From Photobacterium profundum SS9 (GTDB lineage Bacteria; Pseudomonadota; Gammaproteobacteria; Enterobacterales; Vibrionaceae), in NCBI RefSeq assembly GCF_000196255.1, contig NC_006370.1:340187-404186 (forward strand): 64,000 nt of DNA, read 5' to 3'. Below, piece by piece: positions 57,505-64,000 of the stretch (position 1 is its first letter; every line of letters starts with the position of its first letter). The notes under the pieces are model-generated. The model did not search any database. It worked only from the letters and a program-made list of their open reading frames with translations, and had not been told where the DNA came from. A program made the translations under genes and the position numbers.

Positions 57505-57762
57505 ATGGCACACAAAAAAGCTGGCGGTTCTACTAATAACGGCCGCGATTCAGAAAGTAAACGTCTAGGTGTTAAGCGCTTCGGTGGTGAATCTGTACTT
57601 GCAGGTAACATTATCGTTCGTCAACGTGGAACTAAGTTCCACGCAGGCACTAACGTTGGTTTGGGTAAAGACCACACACTATTCGCACTTACTGACGGTA
57701 AAGTTAAGTTCGAAGTTAAAGGTCCTAAAAACCGCAAATTCGTAACTATCGAAGCTGCTTAA
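57505..57762 (+). CDS. rpmA: Ribosomal protein L27 (bL27)
   Basis: An 85-residue protein: [28 protein letters not shown], whose N-terminal tail reaches the peptidyl transferase centre. [13 protein letters not shown] is the family signature. The start is directly AHKK, as in gammaproteobacteria without a cleavable leader. Followed by a terminator, so obgE is transcribed largely separately. Confidence 0.98.
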   Translation: MAHKKAGGSTNNGRDSESKRLGVKRFGGESVLAGNIIVRQRGTKFHAGTNVGLGKDHTLFALTDGKVKFEVKGPKNRKFVTIEAA

Positions 57763-57783
57763 TTTAGCCTCGTAACGAATCTT

Positions 57784-57812
57784 AAAGCCCTGCCTACTGG
57801 CGGGGCTTTTTA
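57784..57812 (+). terminator. Terminator after rpmA
   Basis: AAAGCCCTGCC / GGCGGGGCTTT with loop TACT and a T-run of five. Sits 15 bases ahead of the EamA transporter start. Confidence 0.88.
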
Positions 57813-57826
57813 TTTATGGAGGGTTT

Positions 57827-58753
57827 ATGTCTACTCATAACCCTGCAGTTGGTATGGCTTTAGCACTGACAACGGCTGTTTTTTGGGGGGCTTTGCCCAT
57901 CGCCATGAAACAAGCTGTAGAAGTGATGGATCCTTTTACCATCGTTTGGTATCGCTTTGTAGCGGCTTCTATTGGTTTAGGTGCTTGGTTATTTTGGCGA
58001 AAGCAATTACCTCAAGTTAAATCTGCTAGGCTTCCAGACATAGGTTTGTTATTGCTGGGCAGTATTGGTCTTGCTGGTAACTTTGTACTGTATAACAGTG
58101 CATTAAAATTCCTAGATCCTTCAGTGGTTCAGGTCATTATTCAGTTGGCTCCCGTCATTTTGTTATTGTCGAGTGTATGGCTGTTTAAAGAAAAGTTAGG
58201 TGTACACCAAATAATTGGTGTGTCATGCCTGGTGTTCGGTTTGCTCCTGTTTTTTAATGAAAAGCTAGTTGATTTATTAACGAGTTTTACAGGGTATACG
58301 CTTGGCGTATTATTAGCAGTCGTTGCCGCTTTAGTTTGGGTTGTTTATGCGCTGGCACAAAAGTGCTTGCTTAAGCAGTTCAGTTCACCTCAGATCTTAC
58401 TAATGATCTATGTGATCTGTGCATTAATGCTTACGCCGATGGCTCAACCAGAGCAGCTTTTATTAATGGATTCGAGACAGTTGGGCATGTTGATGTTCTG
58501 CTGTATTAATACGCTTGTTGGATACGGTGCATTTGCTGAAGCAATGGCACGTTGGCAAGCCTCACAAGTGAGCGCGGTTATTACCCTTGCTCCCTTGTTT
58601 ACGATATTATTTGTAGACCTTGCTAGTTTGATTTGGCCACAATTTTTTGTCGCGGCAGACCTTAATACTTTAGGGTATCTCGGTGCAATGGTTGTGGTGA
58701 GCAGTGCCATGTTCTGTGCAATTGGCCATAAAATTATTCGCCAGCACAAATAG
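57827..58753 (+). CDS. EamA/DMT-family transporter
   Basis: A 308-residue inner-membrane protein with ten predicted segments in two EamA repeats (about 10-140 and 155-300): GMALALTTAVFWGALPIAMKQ and LGVLLAVVAALVWVVYALAQK begin the two halves. The family exports amino acids or metabolites; substrate unknown. ATGGAGGG precedes the ATG. A gene of this kind lies between rpmA and obgE in E. coli also (yhbE), supporting orthology. Confidence 0.88.
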   Translation: MSTHNPAVGMALALTTAVFWGALPIAMKQAVEVMDPFTIVWYRFVAASIGLGAWLFWRKQLPQVKSARLPDIGLLLLGSIGLAGNFVLYNSALKFLDPSVVQVIIQLAPVILLLSSVWLFKEKLGVHQIIGVSCLVFGLLLFFNEKLVDLLTSFTGYTLGVLLAVVAALVWVVYALAQKCLLKQFSSPQILLMIYVICALMLTPMAQPEQLLLMDSRQLGMLMFCCINTLVGYGAFAEAMARWQASQVSAVITLAPLFTILFVDLASLIWPQFFVAADLNTLGYLGAMVVVSSAMFCAIGHKIIRQHK

Positions 58754-58776
58754 CCAAGGTCCATTACAATGATTAA

Positions 58777-60030
<1,254 letters not shown>

Positions 60031-60070
60031 TCATTCGCTATCAAAATAGCCTACACTGATTATCTTAATG

Positions 60071-60097
60071 AAAGCCGCTCTTATGAGCGGTTTTTTT
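60071..60097 (+). terminator. Terminator after obgE
   Basis: CCGCTC / GAGCGG stem with loop TTAT, flanked by AAAG and a T-run of seven. Confidence 0.85.
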
Positions 60098-60215
60098 GTG
60101 TCTAATCAACAAGGCAACAATCGATTTGTCTGATAATTATTCTTAATGGTACTTTAAGTAGAATGTGATTGATGAGTCACTATCGCTGCTTTAATAAATG
60201 AACTAAGGGAATAGC

Positions 60216-61007
60216 ATGACAACGGGATTGAGGCGGTTATCAGAGCCTGAACAAAGAGAAGTATCACGTTTGGCTGTGGCAGCAGGACAGAAGCTGCTCC
60301 AGCACGGTGCTGAAAGTACGCTAGTCACTGATGTAACCTGTCGCTTAGGTGTTGCCTTAGGCGTTGAGAGTGTTGAGGTATCGCTGTCTGCAAGCTCTAT
60401 GGTCATTACGACCCTGAATCACGGACGTTGTATTACAACGACACGTCGCTGCCAAGATCGTGGGATAAATATGCAAGTCGTGACCGATATCCAGCGAGTT
60501 TGCATTATGGCAGAGCGGGGGTTGTTAGATATATACAGCGTGCATCATCGTTTAGAAAAGATCAAACCTCTGCGGTATAACCGTTTTCTGGTTATTGTGA
60601 TGATCGGCTTGTCCTGTGCTGCATTTAGCCGATTAGCGGGTGGTGATTGGCCGGTATTTATTCTGACGTTTATTGCTTCTTCTGTGGGCATGTTTGTGCG
60701 ACAAGAGATTGCCCATTGTCACTTCAATCCGCTTGTTAACTTTGGTGTTACCGCCTTTGTTACGACGTTGATCTCGGGCTTAGGTCAAGTATACCAAATT
60801 GGTGAAACCCCCTTTTTAGCAATGGCATCCTCAGTATTAATGCTAGTGCCAGGATTCCCCTTAATTAATGCCATTTCAGATATGGTGAAGGGGTATTCGA
60901 ATATGGGGATTGCACGCTGGACCATGGCGAGCTTGTTAACATTATCGACCAGCATGGGGATTGTTGCCGCGATGAATGTACTTGGTGTATGGGGGTGGCT
61001 GTCATGA
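60216..61007 (+). CDS. yjjP: YjjP-type subunit of threonine/serine or succinate exporter
   Basis: A 263-residue ThrE N-terminal-type protein: a soluble N-terminal region (about 1-115, LAVAAGQKLLQHGAESTLVTDVTCRLGVALG) and five membrane segments (about 125-263). MLVPGFPLINAISDMVKGYSNMGIARW is the family signature. In E. coli YjjP and YjjB together export succinate. It overlaps yjjB by ATGA (61004-61007). Confidence 0.88.
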   Translation: MTTGLRRLSEPEQREVSRLAVAAGQKLLQHGAESTLVTDVTCRLGVALGVESVEVSLSASSMVITTLNHGRCITTTRRCQDRGINMQVVTDIQRVCIMAERGLLDIYSVHHRLEKIKPLRYNRFLVIVMIGLSCAAFSRLAGGDWPVFILTFIASSVGMFVRQEIAHCHFNPLVNFGVTAFVTTLISGLGQVYQIGETPFLAMASSVLMLVPGFPLINAISDMVKGYSNMGIARWTMASLLTLSTSMGIVAAMNVLGVWGWLS

Positions 61008-61477
61008 TCAATCTTGATTTTTTTATGGCATTACTTAACGATATGTTTTTCTCGATGATCCCAGCCGTTGGTTTTGCGCTGGTATTTAATGTTCCTCAAA
61101 AAGCCCTAAAGTATTGTGCGATTGGCGGATCGTTAGGTCATGGCTGTCGCTTTATATTGTTGCACTGGGGTGTGCCGATTGAATGGGCAACGTTAGGTGC
61201 AGCGACGTTAGTCGGTATGATTGGTGTACATTGGTCACATCGTTTTCTTGCTCATCCTAAAGTCTTTACCGTCGCTGCAATGATTCCTATGGTACCCGGC
61301 GTATTTGCGTTTAAAGCGATGATTGCATTGGTTGAAATCAATCATAGTGGTTATAGCGTCGAATTATGGGGCTTGATGATAGAAAACGGTCTGAAGGCTG
61401 TATTTATTGTGGCTGCTTTGGCTATTGGACTGGCAATGCCTGGGCTATTGTTTTATCGTCGCCGGTCAGTGGTATAA
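61004..61477 (+). CDS. yjjB: YjjB-type subunit of threonine/serine or succinate exporter
   Basis: A 157-residue protein with about five membrane segments, the ThrE C-terminal half: AVGFALVFNVPQKALKYCAIGGSLGHGCRFILLHWG and HPKVFTVAAMIPMVPGVFAFKAMI. The start at 61004 is preferred over 60989 because it gives ATGA coupling with yjjP and follows GGGGGTGG. Confidence 0.88.
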   Translation: MINLDFFMALLNDMFFSMIPAVGFALVFNVPQKALKYCAIGGSLGHGCRFILLHWGVPIEWATLGAATLVGMIGVHWSHRFLAHPKVFTVAAMIPMVPGVFAFKAMIALVEINHSGYSVELWGLMIENGLKAVFIVAALAIGLAMPGLLFYRRRSVV

Positions 61478-61533
61478 ATTTATCTATACCCAAGTTAGCT
61501 TGGGTATATGGGTGTTACTTAAGGAGGTATGAA

Positions 61534-62028
61534 GTGAAGATCAGTATGATCGCAGCTATGGCTAAAGATCGCGTTATTGGTAAAGATAATGCGATGCCAT
61601 GGCATTTACCTGCAGATTTTGCATGGTTTAAGAAATCTACCTTGGGTAAGCCAATTGTGATGGGGCGTAAAACGTTTGAATCAATTGGTCGCCCTTTACC
61701 TGGTCGACTTAATATTGTTATTAGCCGTAATCCTGAATTTAGCGTCGAAGGTGTTACGGTTGTTGCCGATATAGAAGCGGCAAAGCATGCTGCTGGCGAT
61801 ATTGGAGAGTTAATGGTCATTGGTGGTGGCAGTATTTATGAGGCGTGCTTACCAAGCGCTGATCGCCTTTATTTAACATTTATCGATCTTGATGTTGATG
61901 GTGATACTTGCTTCCCTGATTGGGGAGAAGGTTGGATTAAAAGTTATACTGAGCACTATTCTGCTGATGAAAAGAACGCGCATGATATGCAATTTGTGAT
62001 TTTAGAACGTAACGTCGATCTTACTTAA
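61534..62028 (+). CDS. folA: Dihydrofolate reductase, GTG start
   Basis: A 164-residue enzyme reducing dihydrofolate with NADPH. MISMIAAMAKDRVIGKDNAMPWHLPADFAWFKKSTLGKPIVMGRKTFESIGRPLPGRLNIVIS covers the substrate and Met20-loop region (catalytic Asp in LPADFAWF); VIGGGSIYEACLP binds NADPH. The GTG at 61534 has a near-perfect AAGGAGG six bases upstream. In-frame upstream starts overlap yjjB and have no support. Confidence 0.96.
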   Translation: MKISMIAAMAKDRVIGKDNAMPWHLPADFAWFKKSTLGKPIVMGRKTFESIGRPLPGRLNIVISRNPEFSVEGVTVVADIEAAKHAAGDIGELMVIGGGSIYEACLPSADRLYLTFIDLDVDGDTCFPDWGEGWIKSYTEHYSADEKNAHDMQFVILERNVDLT

Positions 62029-62035
62029 GCGATTT

Positions 62036-62067
62036 GCTGTCAGTGTTATTTATATGAAACTGACAGC
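62036..62067. other. Hairpin between convergent folA and apaH
   Basis: GCTGTCAG / CTGACAGC with a sixteen-base loop. It may stop transcription in both directions, but no T-run is present. Confidence 0.4.
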
Positions 62068-62103
62068 TAGTTATCTCATTGGATAATATCGTTATCGCAT
62101 AGA

Positions 62104-62925
62104 TTAATTTGCATGAACTGAGCACGCTTTTTCAAAGCGAGCATTATCTTCCCAACGTAACAATGTCATGCTATTTCCCCAGACACACCCCGTATCGAGC
62201 CCAATGACTCTCTCATCTTCATGGCCACATAATGCCGCCCAATGACCAAAGATTATTTTTTTATCTAATACTTGGTGACGTGGAAGATCAAACCAAGGCA
62301 CCAGTTCGCCCACGTCAGGATCGTTAGGGGATAACTTACATGCCATATCTAATCGCCCATCAGGGTAGCAAAAACGCATCCGAGTAAGGGCATTAATCGT
62401 AAAACGGTATCGCTCAATACCAATGAGTTCGTTGGACCAAAAATCGGGACCACTGCCATACATATTTTTTAGCAGCCATAGGTAGTCATCTGACTGTAAG
62501 CAAACTTCGACTTCACGGGCGTACTGTTGCGTTTGCGATAAGTTCCATTGAGGTGGAATACCTGCGTGTGACATGGCAAAAGGTAATGTTGGGTGGCTAG
62601 CAAAAAGGGGTTGTTTACGCAGCCACTCTAGCAACTCTGCTGAGTCTGGCGCGTCTAAAATGGCTTGAATTTTATCTTTCTTTTTAGGTTTGGTAATACC
62701 GTTAGCTGTCGCTAATAAATGCAGATCATGATTGCCTAAAACAATGGTAGCGGATCGGTCTAAACCTTTCACAAAACGTAATGTTTCGAGTGACTTTGGT
62801 CCTCTCGCGACGAGGTCTCCAGCCAACCACAGTTCATCCTGTTTAGGGGTAAATTTGGCTTGTTCAAGAAGATAAAGAAGATCGTCTAAACAACCTTGGA
62901 TATCACCGACAAGGTAGGTTGCCAT
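62104..62925 (-). CDS. apaH: Symmetrical bis(5'-nucleosyl)-tetraphosphatase
   Basis: A 273-residue metallophosphatase that cleaves Ap4A and removes Np4 caps. Metal motifs GDIQGCLDDL, GDLVARGPKS, LGNHDLHLLA and AMSHAGIPPQW, plus IFGHWAALCG, are all present in order. Last gene of the rsmA-apaG-apaH operon, 8 bases after apaG. Confidence 0.96.
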   Translation of the reverse strand: MATYLVGDIQGCLDDLLYLLEQAKFTPKQDELWLAGDLVARGPKSLETLRFVKGLDRSATIVLGNHDLHLLATANGITKPKKKDKIQAILDAPDSAELLEWLRKQPLFASHPTLPFAMSHAGIPPQWNLSQTQQYAREVEVCLQSDDYLWLLKNMYGSGPDFWSNELIGIERYRFTINALTRMRFCYPDGRLDMACKLSPNDPDVGELVPWFDLPRHQVLDKKIIFGHWAALCGHEDERVIGLDTGCVWGNSMTLLRWEDNARFEKACSVHAN

Positions 62926-62933
62926 ACAATTCC

Positions 62934-63317
62934 TTAATGGAGAATATTGGGTATTGCTAACCTAAACGGAGATACTTCTGCTTTAAAGGTCTCACCATCT
63001 TCAGTGCCCATGACGTAGTGGCCTTGCATTACACCAAGTGGGGTTTCAATGATCGTACCGCTGGTATAAGTATATTCTTCGTTCATCTTTATTTCTGGTT
63101 GTTCGCCAACCACACCTTCACCTTCAATCACGAGCCGTTTCCCATTTGCATCGGTTATTAGCCAATAACGACTTAGTAATTTGGCCGAACCTTTCCCTAG
63201 GTTTCTAATCGTAATGGTGTATGAGAAAACATAACGTTGATTGTTAGGTTCAGACTGTTCCTCAATATAATGAGTAACGACGTTGCATTTAATTGTTGGG
63301 GGGGAATTCGCGCTCAA
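62934..63317 (-). CDS. apaG: ApaG (CorD) protein, TTG start
   Basis: A 127-residue immunoglobulin-like fold protein: [37 protein letters not shown] and [19 protein letters not shown] are conserved. The reading frame starts with TTG at 63317, with AAGGAAG about nine bases upstream; no ATG exists that would keep the N-terminus. Function is unclear; mutants show Mg/Co-related phenotypes in E. coli relatives. Operon with apaH. The gap 63318-63467 holds only a GCTATTTAG/CTAAATAGC inverted repeat. Confidence 0.93.
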   Translation of the reverse strand: MSANSPPTIKCNVVTHYIEEQSEPNNQRYVFSYTITIRNLGKGSAKLLSRYWLITDANGKRLVIEGEGVVGEQPEIKMNEEYTYTSGTIIETPLGVMQGHYVMGTEDGETFKAEVSPFRLAIPNILH

Positions 63318-63467
63318 GATAATGCTTCCTTTCTTCTGGCGGAGGTAACGATTTATCTCATAGCTATTTAGAACAGTATCTGTAAAGACAGAAAACTGAG
63401 CTAAATAGCGTAGAGTCGAGGAATCGTAAAATGTATCGCTGAGTGCATGATACTTTCCCTCGTTGTT

Positions 63468-64000
63468 TTATGCGTTTTGGTGGTTCGCATCTAACCAGTT
63501 TGCCATCTTAACAAACTGTTGAAGAGTAATATTCTCTGGGCGTAGTCCTGGGTTTACTCCTAAGTCTTCTAACTGTTCAACCGTTAACAGCGCTTTGTAG
63601 CAGTTACGAATCGTTTTGCGACGCTGATTAAAGCCTTCACGACAAACACGGTCTAGCCACTTAAGGTTAGTACATGGGTGTGGTAATACTTCATATGGCG
63701 TTAAACGAACAACGGCAGAATCCACTTTTGGTGCTGGTGTAAATGATTCTGGCGGTACTTCTAATACCGGTGTTACTCGGCTGTAGTACTGTGCCATTAC
63801 CGTTAAGCGTCCATAGGCTTTACACCCAGGACCTGCAGCCAGACGGTTCACCACTTCTTTTTGCAACATAAAGTGCATATCTTCCACATGTTCGTGGAAA
63901 GTGAAAAGGTGGAACATCAACGGTGTTGAGATGTTGTAAGGCAAATTACCAAAAATACGCAATTTATTATTTGGTTTAATAAGTTGCGTGAAGTCGAAGC
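63468..64000 (-). CDS. rsmA: 16S rRNA dimethyladenosine transferase, C-terminal part
   Basis: The coding frame runs off the right edge; about 176 residues are visible. [17 protein letters not shown] is the N(L/P)PY methyltransferase motif IV, then [31 protein letters not shown] and [14 protein letters not shown]. RsmA (KsgA) dimethylates two adenines near the 16S 3' end. First of the rsmA-apaG-apaH operon within this window. Confidence 0.95.
   Translation of the reverse strand, partial: FDFTQLIKPNNKLRIFGNLPYNISTPLMFHLFTFHEHVEDMHFMLQKEVVNRLAAGPGCKAYGRLTVMAQYYSRVTPVLEVPPESFTPAPKVDSAVVRLTPYEVLPHPCTNLKWLDRVCREGFNQRRKTIRNCYKALLTVEQLEDLGVNPGLRPENITLQQFVKMANWLDANHQNA

Noticed and set aside
61366..61533. 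N-terminal extension of folA inside yjjB
   Set aside because: Out-of-frame yjjB sequence; a very strong AAGGAGG site precedes the GTG at 61534.

Overview
The window reads as a chromosomal segment of a marine gammaproteobacterium of the Vibrionaceae, most likely Photobacterium (inference). Support: spc and alpha ribosomal protein operons with Vibrio-like proteins, a 16S-tRNA(Glu, Lys, Val)-23S-5S-tRNA(Thr)-5S operon, a Syp-type polysaccharide locus, a Zrg-type zinc operon, and the conserved blocks tamA-tamB-ytfP, rplU-rpmA-obgE and rsmA-apaG-apaH.

Layout. 1-6160: end of the spc operon (rplF to secY and rpmJ), the S4-type translational control leader, and the alpha operon (rpsM to rplQ) with its terminator. 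6195-19301: an envelope/biofilm polysaccharide cluster, nearly all on the minus strand. It encodes a polymerase/ligase-like membrane protein, four glycosyltransferase genes (one fused to an initiating sugar transferase), a Wzz-like chain-length protein, and a tightly overlapping STAS-OmpA-SLBB-P-loop module matching sypA-sypD of Vibrio fischeri. Sigma-54-like promoter sequences precede at least two transcription units. 19583-20555: an IS1595-family insertion with an 8-bp target duplication. 20648-26675: an rRNA operon with tandem promoters and boxA sites, whose last 5S gene is cut off. 26676-29690: nested mobile-element debris (IS3 fragment, two tandem IS630 copies, IS21 end fragment, older IS630 relic).

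29786-36660: metA under three MetJ boxes, a DUF2806-like gene, a 29-residue membrane ORF, a zinc-responsive operon with a Zur box and a His-repeat protein, then ytfJ and ytfK. 36680-47881: msrA, tamA-tamB-ytfP, a rhodanese, ppa, fbp, mpl and ubiX. 47939-52115: a TRAP-TAXI transporter operon with a universal stress protein. 52410-55781: argR and mdh divergent, a small unknown gene, and an IS10-like element inserted exactly at that gene's ribosome-binding site. 55924-64000: ispB, rplU-rpmA, an EamA transporter, obgE, yjjP-yjjB, folA, apaH-apaG and a partial rsmA.

The most interesting parts are the polysaccharide cluster (probable sigma-54 control, a nine-repeat SLBB exporter, a P-loop protein lacking the Walker A lysine, a GT2-sugar transferase fusion), the rRNA operon that has lost its distal 5S end and probably its terminator, and the IS10-like element that re-promotes or silences a small gene. 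I see no wholly new defence or metabolic system and no CRISPR array.
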